Shown here piece after piece: positions 51,930 to 60,664 of a stretch of 64,000 nucleotides of DNA; within the stretch, counting starts at the first letter, position 1; each line of letters opens with the position of its first letter. The notes beneath the pieces are model-generated. The model was not told the DNA's origin. It searched no databases and saw only the letters and a program-made list of their open reading frames with translations. The position numbers and the translations under genes were made by a program. The DNA is from Eubacterium maltosivorans (GTDB lineage Bacteria; Bacillota; Clostridia; Eubacteriales; Eubacteriaceae): contig NZ_CP029487.1 in NCBI RefSeq assembly GCF_002441855.2, positions 868,001-932,000 of the forward strand, read 5' to 3'.

Positions 51930-53171
51930 TCATTTTTCATGAATCAGTTGGTTTTTCTTTCCTCTTTTATAAATAACAAGTGCCAGAACAATTGCAATCA
52001 CACCCCAAATTGCAATCCAGGCAAAAATCATATTAAAGCCTGTTACAGGGTCTTTATCAAGCCATGATCCCATTAGAGATGTAATAAAAGCGTCTGGAAT
52101 AAAACCAATAAACGATACAATGCCGCTGGCGATACCAGTCATAGCTACAGGAATACCGCTTTCACCCATAATGGAAAAATATACAGATTTCATCATAAAA
52201 TACAATAACGACAAAACCATAGTGACAATGATTGCCAGAGTAACAAGATTAGATAAAAATGGTGTCGCAACAGCACAAACGATGATAGCGATCAAAACAT
52301 AAACTAAAAATATCAATCTCGATTTAAACTTATCTGCGATGATTCCAGCCCCAATGCCTGCTACAACCGTTAAGACGTAGCTTCGTATAATAGCCAAACT
52401 GCTGGATACAGAAGCCGAGACGCCTAAAATCTGTGTAGTATAAGTTCCAAGATAATTAATGCCCGCAGCAATAATAGAATAGCAGCTGAAAATAAAGAGC
52501 CCCATTAGCCAGACACCTGGTAGTTTCAAAGCCTTCAGGATGCTTCCTTTCTCTTTCTTCCCCTCATTCTCTTTTTCTTCGCGTGAAACATTTTTAGGAA
52601 GAAAAATAATAGCTAACGCCGCAAAAATAATATAGACCACTGCTCCGATAATCAAAATAGCCCTAAATCCACCAACGGCATCGGCAAAAAGACTCAGTAT
52701 CCAGACAAATACAAAACCTGTTACTGTAGAAACAATACCGCGCATCGCTTCACTGATCCCAAAAAGCTTCCCCTGTTCTTCCTCAGTTCCCAGATTTCTT
52801 AACACTGCGATATATGGTGACCACAATGTTGCTGTTGTAAAGAAGGCAAATAAAATATAGATAACGAGTAATGCGCCGTAGCTTGGAAAGCTTGCCTGCC
52901 AAAAGGTCATCGCCGCTGTTCCGATGAAAGACGCTGCCAGTAAAAGTTTAGGACTAAACTTTTCTGCCAAAAAACCGCTGATTGGATAACAAAATAATGC
53001 AACGAGACCATATACCGCACCTAAATTGCCAAGTTCCATATTGGTAAGCTGAAACGCAGCAATCGTTTGATCATAAAACGTAAATCGAATATATGGAATA
53101 AAATAAATAATCCCGACCATAAAACTGATCAATACAACCAGAAAATTCCTCTTCCCTTTTGATAATTCCAT
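51930..53171 (-). CDS. MFS transporter
   Basis: This 413-residue protein has 12 hydrophobic segments, with the MFS-like GLVALFCYPISGFLAEKFSPK loop after helix two and GIGAGIIADKFKSRL after helix eight. A charged central loop (SREEKENEGKKEKGS) divides the halves. The substrate cannot be read. It follows the second MttB paralogue by 11 bp, so the cargo is probably the methylated amine or its demethylated product. Confidence 0.85.
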   Translation of the reverse strand: MELSKGKRNFLVVLISFMVGIIYFIPYIRFTFYDQTIAAFQLTNMELGNLGAVYGLVALFCYPISGFLAEKFSPKLLLAASFIGTAAMTFWQASFPSYGALLVIYILFAFFTTATLWSPYIAVLRNLGTEEEQGKLFGISEAMRGIVSTVTGFVFVWILSLFADAVGGFRAILIIGAVVYIIFAALAIIFLPKNVSREEKENEGKKEKGSILKALKLPGVWLMGLFIFSCYSIIAAGINYLGTYTTQILGVSASVSSSLAIIRSYVLTVVAGIGAGIIADKFKSRLIFLVYVLIAIIVCAVATPFLSNLVTLAIIVTMVLSLLYFMMKSVYFSIMGESGIPVAMTGIASGIVSFIGFIPDAFITSLMGSWLDKDPVTGFNMIFAWIAIWGVIAIVLALVIYKRGKKNQLIHEK

Positions 53172-53182
53172 GATTTTCTCCT

Positions 53183-54598
53183 CTAAAATTTGATATCCTG
53201 AAATTGAGTAATACAGCGATCCTCGTCTCTCAGGTACTTGTCCAAAAGCATTCTTTTCTCTTTTGTAACCTCCGGTGGAACATAGGCGTTCAATCTTTTT
53301 TGAACAGCTTTCCTCACATAACCAATCAAGTCCTGCTCTGTCTCAGAACGCCAATTACCAAGAGATTCTTTATTTAAATAACGGCTGTCGTAGAATTCTT
53401 TTTTTATAATTTTAAGCATACGAGTATTAAAGTAGCTTCCTCTGGGGCCTGCGTTCTTTACAGCATCATAACAGCTTGCTTCCTCTGAACAGTCTATTCC
53501 ACGATATAATCGCGCCAGCATTTCAATAATCTCTTCATCGATCAGATATTTTTCGAGACAAAACACTTTTTCATGATCAAGACCGCCCAACGAAAAATTC
53601 ATTATGTCGCTTTGAAGATCATCAAACATCTCCCGGTAACGCGCCATAGCTTCAATACCAGCAACGACATTTGGTATCTGTGCATTAAGAGGAAGATTGC
53701 TCATCATAAACGGCACTTGATAATACCTCCATACCTGTGCAGTCAGCCCTAAAATGCTTTTGCTCATAACACTTACCGCCTCTTTATCGTTATAACCTCT
53801 GGATATCTGATTAGACAATGTAAAGATTACAGCCTGCCCACTAAAAAGCTTTTGAATAATACAGCAGTAACCTAAAGCTACAGCATTGATTCGAACACAT
53901 AGCGCTTCTTCTGTTATTAATTCATTCTCTTTTATCGTGCTGTGGATACTTAATAAAATTACCTGATGAAACCCCGCTACACATTCCAAACACTCTATCT
54001 GCCTCCACGTAACCGCGCTGTCATCATATACCTCCACTGGAACTGCCAGCTGGTACTCATTTCTTTGCTCAAAATAGTCGCCGATGAGTTGAAGTGATTC
54101 ATACAGATCTGTTTTATTAACACATTTTCCCGGAAGAACGACCACAGATTTATTACTGTGTTTGAGTAGAAAAGCTAGTTGTTCTGCCTGGCTCCGATAG
54201 CTGGAAAACCAGGGATAGTACGCCGAAAAATCTATAATACGACTGGTATCGACGAGTTTAAAAATATCAATACCATCTTCCTTGTGAAAAGTATGTGCGT
54301 TGTTGTCTTTTAAAAATAATTCTGATATGCCTGTAAATCCATAGTAGCTTTTTAACCCTCCAAGGTCTAAGTCAGACACATCCGTTTTCAGCTGGATTAC
54401 CGAAGGACATAATTTTAGAGCATGCTCGATTTCATAATCCCTAAACTTTATTCGGCCCCCTTCCACCGTAAACCCTCGCTTTCTAAGCCAATCCTCCAGT
54501 TTTTTATCTTCCAAAGGCAGACCGTTTTTCTTTAAAAAGGCTTTTGACTGTTCATGGAGACTCCCATTTTGTTCAAAGTAATTTTTTTCAGCGCACAT
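53183..54598 (-). CDS. Divergent MttB-family methyltransferase paralogue
   Basis: This 471-residue protein keeps the MttB ends: the C-terminal GPRGSYFNTR, KYLIDEEII and YVPPEVTKEK are clear. The centre is changed. The active paralogue at 54618 has RTGGGLSDAKDMDMQAGLES, whereas this one reads MMSNLPLNAQIPNVVAGIEA, so the Gly-rich and acidic motif that faces corrinoid and substrate is absent. No in-frame TAG is present, so it does not use pyrrolysine. It may be a partner or regulatory pseudoenzyme, or act on a different substrate; both are inferences. It is 19 bp after the first paralogue. Confidence 0.75.
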   Translation of the reverse strand: MCAEKNYFEQNGSLHEQSKAFLKKNGLPLEDKKLEDWLRKRGFTVEGGRIKFRDYEIEHALKLCPSVIQLKTDVSDLDLGGLKSYYGFTGISELFLKDNNAHTFHKEDGIDIFKLVDTSRIIDFSAYYPWFSSYRSQAEQLAFLLKHSNKSVVVLPGKCVNKTDLYESLQLIGDYFEQRNEYQLAVPVEVYDDSAVTWRQIECLECVAGFHQVILLSIHSTIKENELITEEALCVRINAVALGYCCIIQKLFSGQAVIFTLSNQISRGYNDKEAVSVMSKSILGLTAQVWRYYQVPFMMSNLPLNAQIPNVVAGIEAMARYREMFDDLQSDIMNFSLGGLDHEKVFCLEKYLIDEEIIEMLARLYRGIDCSEEASCYDAVKNAGPRGSYFNTRMLKIIKKEFYDSRYLNKESLGNWRSETEQDLIGYVRKAVQKRLNAYVPPEVTKEKRMLLDKYLRDEDRCITQFQDIKF

Positions 54599-54617
54599 AC
54601 TTAACCTCTTTGTTTTA

Positions 54618-56054
54618 TTAAATTCTTTCTTTATATATTTCTGGCAGATAAGGCATTAAAAGTTCATTTTGTTCTTTGGTGATCTCCGGCGGCATGTAAC
54701 TGTTAATACGGCTTCTCACAGCTTCATGAAGGGTGTCCCTCAAAGGTGTCCCTCCCTGTGCCTGCCATTGATTTGGATCGTCCTTATTCAGATATTTAGG
54801 TAAAACAAATTCTTCCCGATACATTTTGGGTGTTCTGCCTGTTACAAAAGTTCCACGCGGCCCTGCCTCTTGAAGTTCCTTAAAGCAGAGTTTCTTTTCA
54901 GTAATATCCACACCTTTTATTAATCGTCTGACGTAATCCCAAATTTCCTCATCTACCAAAAATTTTTCAAAACTGATGACATTGAATGAACCAATCGTAC
55001 CGCAGCTATGCATAACCAAATCTGGATTACACTCTTCAGTTGTCTGAATCATCAGCATAGATTCCAGACCTGCCTGCATGTCCATATCTTTAGCGTCACT
55101 CAAGCCTCCACCGGTTCTGAAAGGCAGATTGTAATAATCAGCAAGACCTGCGGTGGCATAGCTGACAAGCGCTGTCTCTGGCGCACCGATACTCAATTGA
55201 ATGGTACGAAGGTTTGTCGAACCCGAGGTGTTTCCGTATAAAACTGGCGTTCCAGGGTTAATGAGCTGTATAAGTGTCAAGCCTGCTAATATTTCTGCAT
55301 TTGTTTGAGCAACCATTGAAGCGACCGACGCCGGCGCAGTCATCATCGGCATAGCACATGGACAAATCCAGATCGGCTGGTTCTCTGCACAGATACCCAA
55401 CAGCTTTTCAATGGGATCATGATCATATGTCAAAGGTGAAATCGGGTTAATATCACCAAGAGCTACATACCCATCAATGCCGTAGAACCGCTTAACAAGC
55501 TGATAGCCTTCCTGGGTAACTTCACGGACTGAACGGTTCTCAGGCATGTGGAAGGTATCTACCTTCAACATAATATTGCGTTGATTGCAGTATTTCAGTG
55601 ACATAGCAATCAAGTAAAACATTTTTTGCTCTGTTGTAAATCCTTTTAGATCAGGAAGATAATTCAGATAACCGACATTGACAACCGGGCTGGTGTCTGC
55701 AAGTTTGAATTGATCAATGGTATCTTTATTATCCATTTTGCGTATTTTACCTTTTTCTGAAATATAAATATTACCCATTGCTGGCATACGTACCTTCGAT
55801 CCACCGCCCAGATTAATGGTTTTGCCTTCACCTATATTCACTTCGAAGCTTTCTGGTACTTTCTTTAAAGATTTGCTTAGCAAGGCTTCATCAATAAAAA
55901 CAATATCCCCATCAACCTTTGCACCATGCTTTTTAAAAAGCTCGATAGCTGTTTCATGTTCAAATTTAACTCCGATTTCACTTAATATTTTTACACTTTC
56001 TTCATGAATCGTTTGAATATCATTCTTAGAAATAAATCGTTCGTATGGTTTCAT
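54618..56054 (-). CDS. Non-pyrrolysine MttB-family methyltransferase
   Basis: This 478-residue TIM-barrel methyltransferase of the trimethylamine methyltransferase superfamily has no in-frame TAG codon. Visible family motifs are GNTSGSTNLRTIQLSIGAPE, RTGGGLSDAKDMDMQAGLES, MHSCGTIGSFN and the C-terminal GPRGTFVTGRTPKMYREEF. In acetogens such proteins (MtgB-, MtpB-, MtcB-type) move a methyl group from a quaternary amine such as glycine betaine, proline betaine or carnitine to a corrinoid protein. The corrinoid partner is probably the protein at 57650. The exact substrate is not readable. Confidence 0.88.
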   Translation of the reverse strand: MKPYERFISKNDIQTIHEESVKILSEIGVKFEHETAIELFKKHGAKVDGDIVFIDEALLSKSLKKVPESFEVNIGEGKTINLGGGSKVRMPAMGNIYISEKGKIRKMDNKDTIDQFKLADTSPVVNVGYLNYLPDLKGFTTEQKMFYLIAMSLKYCNQRNIMLKVDTFHMPENRSVREVTQEGYQLVKRFYGIDGYVALGDINPISPLTYDHDPIEKLLGICAENQPIWICPCAMPMMTAPASVASMVAQTNAEILAGLTLIQLINPGTPVLYGNTSGSTNLRTIQLSIGAPETALVSYATAGLADYYNLPFRTGGGLSDAKDMDMQAGLESMLMIQTTEECNPDLVMHSCGTIGSFNVISFEKFLVDEEIWDYVRRLIKGVDITEKKLCFKELQEAGPRGTFVTGRTPKMYREEFVLPKYLNKDDPNQWQAQGGTPLRDTLHEAVRSRINSYMPPEITKEQNELLMPYLPEIYKERI

Positions 56055-56142
56055 AGTCTCCCCTTTAACACCTATTATAATAGATTTGTCAAAGAGCCCT
56101 CCTTTAAAAATAAAATCATCTTTTAAAACATCGCGACATTAA

Positions 56143-56164
56143 GTTGTACATGTAGCACATAGAA
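56143..56164. repeat. 22-bp direct repeat, copy 1 (candidate GntR operator)
   Basis: GTTGTACATGTAGCACATAGAA matches copy 2 (56210-56231) at 19 of 22 positions. It lies upstream of the mttB start, beside the GntR genes. Confidence 0.6.
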
Positions 56165-56171
56165 GGCCTTT

Positions 56172-56207
56172 AAAAAAATAAACGCGGTGCTCCGTGTTTA
56201 TTTTTTT
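56172..56207. terminator. Terminator between the GntR genes and mttB
   Basis: A 16-bp A/T-ended stem (AAAAAAATAAACGCGG / CCGTGTTTATTTTTTT, one G-U pair) ends transcription of the GntR operon. It lies between the two 22-bp repeats. Confidence 0.8.
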
Positions 56208-56209
56208 AT

Positions 56210-56231
56210 GTTGTACATATTACACATAGAA
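56210..56231. repeat. 22-bp direct repeat, copy 2 (candidate GntR operator)
   Basis: GTTGTACATATTACACATAGAA matches copy 1 except at three central positions. The 67-bp offset puts the two copies either side of the terminator. Confidence 0.6.
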
Positions 56232-56260
56232 TATATCAGGATTTACTCTTTCTGTCAACC

Positions 56261-56959
56261 CTATTTTTCATGAATCTGTAATTTTAAGTCATGGTTTGCC
56301 ACATAAATTTCGCTTAAACCCACAAATGACTTCTTTTCAGTGTAATACTCCCGCCTTATTTTATAAAGGATACTCTCTTCAGCCAAAATCATAGCCTTGC
56401 GAATCTCCTCTTTGCCCAGATCTATTTTTAATGAAAGTTTTTTATAAATTGCAGGGCTCTCCATTACAAGATCCATTTCTCCAATCCATTTTTCAGCGTT
56501 AATGCTTTTCAGACGCATATGAGCGTTGTACAGAATATAGTCGATTTTATACAATACCGGAAATGCCCCTGCCGTATAGATACGATGGCATTCGATATAT
56601 TTTTTGTGATAAAACCTTGAATCCTTAACTTTTTTATTATCTGGTCCTTTTTTAAACATTACCAGTTTATAAGCTGTGACTGGCTCTTTTAAATTGCTGA
56701 ATTCATTAAATTTAAGAATAAACCGTTTTTCCTCGATAGAGCTTACAAAAACACCGACTCTTTTTTTACTGTAAATATAGCCTTCTTTTTTTAAAATATC
56801 CAGACTTTTTCGAATCGTAGAATCGCTTGCATTATATTCACTGCATAATTCAAGTACTGAAGGCAGTCTCTGTTCAGGCTTAAAAATATTTTCTTCAATT
56901 TTTTCACGGATATCACTTGCAATAAGCTCATAAGCTGTAAAATGATTGTTCACTGTCAA
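56261..56959 (-). CDS. GntR-family regulator (second of pair)
   Basis: This 232-residue protein starts at a TTG with AAAGGGG 7 nt upstream, and the start overlaps the preceding stop by 4 bp. The N-terminal wHTH is clear: LPSVLELCSEYNASDSTIRKSLDILKKEGYI. A UTRA-like effector domain follows (residues about 80-230). With the other GntR protein it probably controls the methylamine genes, possibly as a heterodimer. The inducer is unknown. Confidence 0.8.
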   Translation of the reverse strand: MTVNNHFTAYELIASDIREKIEENIFKPEQRLPSVLELCSEYNASDSTIRKSLDILKKEGYIYSKKRVGVFVSSIEEKRFILKFNEFSNLKEPVTAYKLVMFKKGPDNKKVKDSRFYHKKYIECHRIYTAGAFPVLYKIDYILYNAHMRLKSINAEKWIGEMDLVMESPAIYKKLSLKIDLGKEEIRKAMILAEESILYKIRREYYTEKKSFVGLSEIYVANHDLKLQIHEK

Positions 56960-57657
56960 ACCGATACCCCTTTAATTTCACTTTCATTCCATTTTATATA
57001 AATTTTATTCCATCCCAGTGGGATTTTGTCTCGGTCACTGATGATGATATCTAAAACCATCAAAGGCTCCGGAGCTTCCATCTGCATTACTCTGCACAAA
57101 AAATCATCTGCCATCATTGAGGACAGATAAATTTCCTCTGTCATTTCGTACTGAGAAATTTTATTTTTTAAAATATCTCTCAAACTATTATAATTCAGGT
57201 TCTCCTCTTTCAAAGGAATCCCCAGAAAATACGGGATGTTTTTAACATCAAAAGCGACAACCTGAGCGTCTCTTTTCAGCTGAGACTGAATTCGTAGAAC
57301 CTTATCTGTTGGCGCCACCTGCAAATTATATACAAGGTAAACATCTGGCGAGAGAATGGTGGCTTCATATAATTCTGATTTATCAAATCCCTTGTAAATA
57401 ATGTCTCCAAGTCTAAAGTTAACTTCATAATTATCCTTATTTAAGACATGTACAAAGGTTCCTTTACCCGGCACTGTATATAAATAGCCATCCTCTACAA
57501 GCTCTATAATCGCTCTTCGAACGGTTCGCCGGCTTACACTGTATTCGGTGCACAACTCCTTTTCGGAAGGAAGCAGTTCATTCGATTTATAAATATTGCT
57601 TTGTATCTTCTGTTTTATGTTCTCTATAATTTCTGTATACTTCGTATATTCACCCAT
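56956..57657 (-). CDS. GntR-family regulator (first of pair)
   Basis: This 233-residue protein has a wHTH LPSEKELCTEYSVSRRTVRRAIIELVEDGYL and GKGTFV wing, then a UTRA-like effector domain. It overlaps the corrinoid gene by 8 bp and the second GntR gene by 4 bp. The two regulators share layout and about the same length, which suggests a duplication. The three genes form one operon read toward mttB. Confidence 0.85.
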   Translation of the reverse strand: MGEYTKYTEIIENIKQKIQSNIYKSNELLPSEKELCTEYSVSRRTVRRAIIELVEDGYLYTVPGKGTFVHVLNKDNYEVNFRLGDIIYKGFDKSELYEATILSPDVYLVYNLQVAPTDKVLRIQSQLKRDAQVVAFDVKNIPYFLGIPLKEENLNYNSLRDILKNKISQYEMTEEIYLSSMMADDFLCRVMQMEAPEPLMVLDIIISDRDKIPLGWNKIYIKWNESEIKGVSV

Positions 57658-58291
57658 CGCTGTTCATCCACTTTTGACATATTTCGACACCCTGAATCGC
57701 ATCATCTGTAAAACCGTCTGCTCCTACCTCCCTACAGACAGCCGCATCTACTACACTGCCGCCAATAATGATTTTCACCTGATCTCTGAGCCCTTCTTGT
57801 GTAATGGCATCAACTGCTTTCCGCAGATGGCTGATAGCTCCGGTAAGCACTGCGCTGATCCCCACAATATCTGGGTTAAGCTCTTTTATTTTCTGACAGA
57901 ATACTTCAGGCTTTACATTAACGCCAAGATCAATGACCTGAAATCCTGAAGTGGAGGCAACACTTTTAAACAGCGATTTCCCAATATCGTGCATGTCGCT
58001 CTCAATCGTTCCAATAACAATTATCCCATCTTTCAACGCTGACTTTTCAATGGATTTTGAAATATCAATACAGTCCATCTCCATCACCTGTTCATAGAGA
58101 ATGCCCGCCATCATTAAGTCCGATAAGGTATACTCTCCAGTCTCGTACTTTTTTCCAATAATATCCAGTGCTTCATTCAGTGCTTCCACAACTTTTTTCT
58201 TTTCGATTCCTGCCTTTATCAAACGTTGTATGGTTATAACCACCTTATCTTCATCCAGCTCAATGAAAAAGGATACAAGTGCCTCTAACAT
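57650..58291 (-). CDS. Corrinoid (B12-binding) methyltransferase protein, MttC/MtbC-like
   Basis: This 213-residue protein has an N-terminal helical cap domain (to about residue 90) and a cobalamin domain. The B12 motif is DMHDIGKS (DxHxxG, His binds cobalt from below), followed by VGISAVLTG and IIGGSVV. It would carry the methyl group from MttB-type enzymes to the next methyltransferase. No reactivase or tetrahydrofolate methyltransferase gene is in the window, so those parts must be elsewhere. Confidence 0.93.
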   Translation of the reverse strand: MLEALVSFFIELDEDKVVITIQRLIKAGIEKKKVVEALNEALDIIGKKYETGEYTLSDLMMAGILYEQVMEMDCIDISKSIEKSALKDGIIVIGTIESDMHDIGKSLFKSVASTSGFQVIDLGVNVKPEVFCQKIKELNPDIVGISAVLTGAISHLRKAVDAITQEGLRDQVKIIIGGSVVDAAVCREVGADGFTDDAIQGVEICQKWMNSDG

Positions 58292-58370
58292 TTTTTAATC
58301 ACCTCATCTTTATAATTCATTATATCTTAGCAGCTTTTGAATGTAAATAAATCAGCAGAAAAAACGCAAT

Positions 58371-58404
58371 AAAGCCCAGAACAGCGCTCACTGTCCTAGG
58401 CTTT
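58371..58404 (-). terminator. Terminator after the PNPOx-like gene
   Basis: On the minus strand AAAGCCTAGGACAG / CTGTTCTGGGCTTT form a 14-bp stem with two wobble pairs and a 6-nt loop, just past the stop at 58411. The T-run is short. Confidence 0.6.
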
Positions 58405-58410
58405 CACTGA

Positions 58411-58803
58411 TTAAAATGTGATACTCTCCGGTGCTTCCGTAAATGAGGAAAATGTCGCAGTGGCGTCTTTCAGGTAAAACACTTGAGTATTATCATCCGT
58501 TGCAGAATACATATTCTGCAGCTCTGGATAACTGTCTAACATATGTTGTCTGGCCTCTACACGGTCATCTTCTACAGCAACAGCCTGCACTCTCAGCCAT
58601 TTTTGACCATTAAAAGCGCACAGCTCAATTTTGGGATTCTTTATTATCTGCTTTGAAACGTCCTTTACCTTTCCTGTCTGAATATAGAGCTTGTCCTCAA
58701 AAAGATCAATCGTCCCAAAGGGGCGCACCCTTGGCTGGTCGCCATCTGTTGTAGCCAGATAGTAGGTGTTACACTTTTTCAAAAAATCATAAACTTTCTG
58801 CAT
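58411..58803 (-). CDS. Pyridoxamine 5'-phosphate oxidase-like FMN protein
   Basis: This 130-residue split-barrel protein shows YYLATTDGDQPRVRPFGTIDLFEDKLYIQTG, the PNPOx-like flavin-binding pattern, and later IELCAFNGQKWLRVQA. Such small proteins bind FMN or F420-like cofactors and act as reductases, but the substrate is unknown. It is a single gene with its own terminator. Confidence 0.85.
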   Translation of the reverse strand: MQKVYDFLKKCNTYYLATTDGDQPRVRPFGTIDLFEDKLYIQTGKVKDVSKQIIKNPKIELCAFNGQKWLRVQAVAVEDDRVEARQHMLDSYPELQNMYSATDDNTQVFYLKDATATFSSFTEAPESITF

Positions 58804-58880
58804 GATCCTTCACCCTTTCGAATTTAATATTGTATTCTTAATTATACCACATATCCTAAAATTGACCTGAAAATAAAAAA

Positions 58881-58910
58881 GCCGTCAAACAAAATTTTCT
58901 GTTTAACGGC
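58881..58910 (-). terminator. Terminator after the HPr gene
   Basis: On the minus strand GCCGTTAAAC / GTTTGACGGC with a 10-nt loop is followed by TTTTTT, 10 bp past the HPr stop. Confidence 0.88.
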
Positions 58911-58919
58911 ATCACTTAT

Positions 58920-59195
58920 TTATATTTCACCAAATCCGCCTCTGACCAATTCTGCCAATGCTTCAACTGCTGCGTTTTCATCCTCACCTTCTGCGCTGAT
59001 TTCGATCTCGCAGCCTTTCGGCAGCCCCATGGCCATAACAGCGATAACAGACTTTCCATTGCCCTCTTTTTCATTTGCTCCCAGGCGTTTGAGCATAATT
59101 TTTGATTGATAACTGCCTGCAACCTTACAGAACTCCGCTGCTGGACGCGCATGCAGTCCGGTAGGGTTTACAACAGTCAGCTTTTGTGTATACAT
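58920..59195 (-). CDS. HPr phosphocarrier protein
   Basis: This 91-residue HPr has the active-site His in NPTGLHARPAAEFCK and the regulatory Ser region GKSVIAVMAMG. It carries phosphate from enzyme I to the PTS. It lies after the SAF-domain oxidoreductase, with a strong terminator in between, so its expression may depend on readthrough or a separate signal. A second HPr is likely elsewhere in the genome. Confidence 0.93.
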   Translation of the reverse strand: MYTQKLTVVNPTGLHARPAAEFCKVAGSYQSKIMLKRLGANEKEGNGKSVIAVMAMGLPKGCEIEISAEGEDENAAVEALAELVRGGFGEI

Positions 59196-59213
59196 TTTGC
59201 TGTCTCCTTTTTA

Positions 59214-59267
59214 AAAAACGCCCAGACAGGTTTTAAAACGCTTGCTGTTTTCACATCCTGTCCGGGC
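59214..59267 (-). terminator. Strong terminator/attenuator between the oxidoreductase and HPr genes
   Basis: On the minus strand GCCCGGACAGG / CCTGTCTGGGC pair (one G-U) around a 26-nt loop, and GTTTTTT follows. It lies entirely in the 84-bp gap before the HPr start. Confidence 0.85.
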
Positions 59268-59279
59268 AAGGGGTAAACG

Positions 59280-60581
59280 TTAGATAAATAATTCGTCCTG
59301 TAATTTGCGCAGTTGTACAATCAGGTTATCATTGTTCAGAACAACATCGTCATAGGTGATGACTTCCCCGGCTTTTTTATCATGGACCAGCTGTGTTTTC
59401 TTATCAACAAGACCCATCGGAAGCGCATTCTGTCTGTCCGCTTCTGAAGCAGCCATAAAGGTTCCCCGGATAGTGTACCCGCCAATACCATCTAACATTT
59501 CGCCGGCTTTCATATCCTTTTTAGCGACAGCAATGGTTTCAGCCACACGTCCGCAGCGCGGTACAATGGTTGGTTCATGATCAATGCAGGCCTTTGCCAC
59601 AGACATTGGCGTTTCTAAAGAAGTTAAGTGATATGGACGGTACAGTGTATAGTTTGGTCCAGGTCCCATGCTCAGATAAGTGAGCTCTGCTGCAATATCC
59701 GGCTGATCTGTTCCGATGATTACAAACACGCCAGGCGCCACGCCATTGATATATTCAATAACACCATAGTTGTCTAACACACCGCCGCGGCCTTCACTCT
59801 TAAGGCTTAATACATCATTCAGATGGGCGACATCGCTTTCTGCACCGTGTGCACCGGTAACATCTGGTACAAAACCAGTGGCGTTGGCCATAGCTGTCAT
59901 CTCAACCATGGTTTTAGTTCCGTCCTTAAAGGCGCAGATCATCTTTGGAGAAGCGCCTTTTTCTTTTGCAATTTCTGCTACGGTTTCTGGTGTGCAATCC
60001 AATGCCAGTGGATTGTTCTTTCCTTTACCAACAACCTTAACATCAAATCCAAGACCTTTTGCATAATCATACATTTCTACAACAGCCCCGGGTTCATCCC
60101 CTGCGGAGCCTGTGTAGACAACGCCGGCATTGTTGGCCAGTTTGTATAAAAGATGACCAATGCATACGTCGGTTTCAACATTTAACATACAAATGTGTTT
60201 ACCGGCGTTGATGGCGTCCATCGCAACCTTGGCCCCGACTTCCGGTACACCCGTTGCGTCGACAGCACAATCAATAATATCGCATTTCGTTGCGATTTCA
60301 TTATTTTTTGTAACGATAAACTTGCCCTGTGCCAAAAGCTTATTGGCTTCTTCGACCGTTTCTGCTTCTACAAAATCTTCGCCTTCTTTATAACCGGAAT
60401 CCAGGTATGCGCGTTTTGCATTTTCAAGCACAACGTCAACCACAACAACCGGGTCCATCCCTTTCATGACTGTCATTTGAGCGGCCATGCCACAACCCAT
60501 CTGGCCTGCGCCAACGATACTGGCTTTAATTGGTTTGCCTTCGTCTTCCAACTTCTGCAGCTTGTACATCATGTTAATCAT
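59280..60581 (-). CDS. NAD(P)-dependent oxidoreductase with SAF-like domain
   Basis: This 433-residue protein has an N-terminal Rossmann fold (IKASIVGAGQMGCGMAAQM) like homoserine dehydrogenase, a central catalytic part (VYTGSAGDEPGAVVEMYDYA) and a C-terminal SAF-like segment (ETIAVAKKDMKAGEMLDGIGGYTIRG). Proteins of this type act on sugar acids or sugar phosphates in recently studied pathways; the substrate here is unknown. It sits where srlD (sorbitol-6-phosphate dehydrogenase) is expected in a glucitol PTS operon. Confidence 0.8.
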   Translation of the reverse strand: MINMMYKLQKLEDEGKPIKASIVGAGQMGCGMAAQMTVMKGMDPVVVVDVVLENAKRAYLDSGYKEGEDFVEAETVEEANKLLAQGKFIVTKNNEIATKCDIIDCAVDATGVPEVGAKVAMDAINAGKHICMLNVETDVCIGHLLYKLANNAGVVYTGSAGDEPGAVVEMYDYAKGLGFDVKVVGKGKNNPLALDCTPETVAEIAKEKGASPKMICAFKDGTKTMVEMTAMANATGFVPDVTGAHGAESDVAHLNDVLSLKSEGRGGVLDNYGVIEYINGVAPGVFVIIGTDQPDIAAELTYLSMGPGPNYTLYRPYHLTSLETPMSVAKACIDHEPTIVPRCGRVAETIAVAKKDMKAGEMLDGIGGYTIRGTFMAASEADRQNALPMGLVDKKTQLVHDKKAGEVITYDDVVLNNDNLIVQLRKLQDELFI

Positions 60582-60664
60582 TGTAAATACCTCTTTCTAT
60601 ATTAAAAATTTGTTAAACAATTTTTATCTGGCAGATTAATACGAATCTGTTCTTTTTTGCCAGA

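Noticed and set aside
53183-56054. Pyrrolysine-containing MttB
   Set aside because: Both MttB-family ORFs are full length with no in-frame TAG, so they belong to the non-pyrrolysine group.
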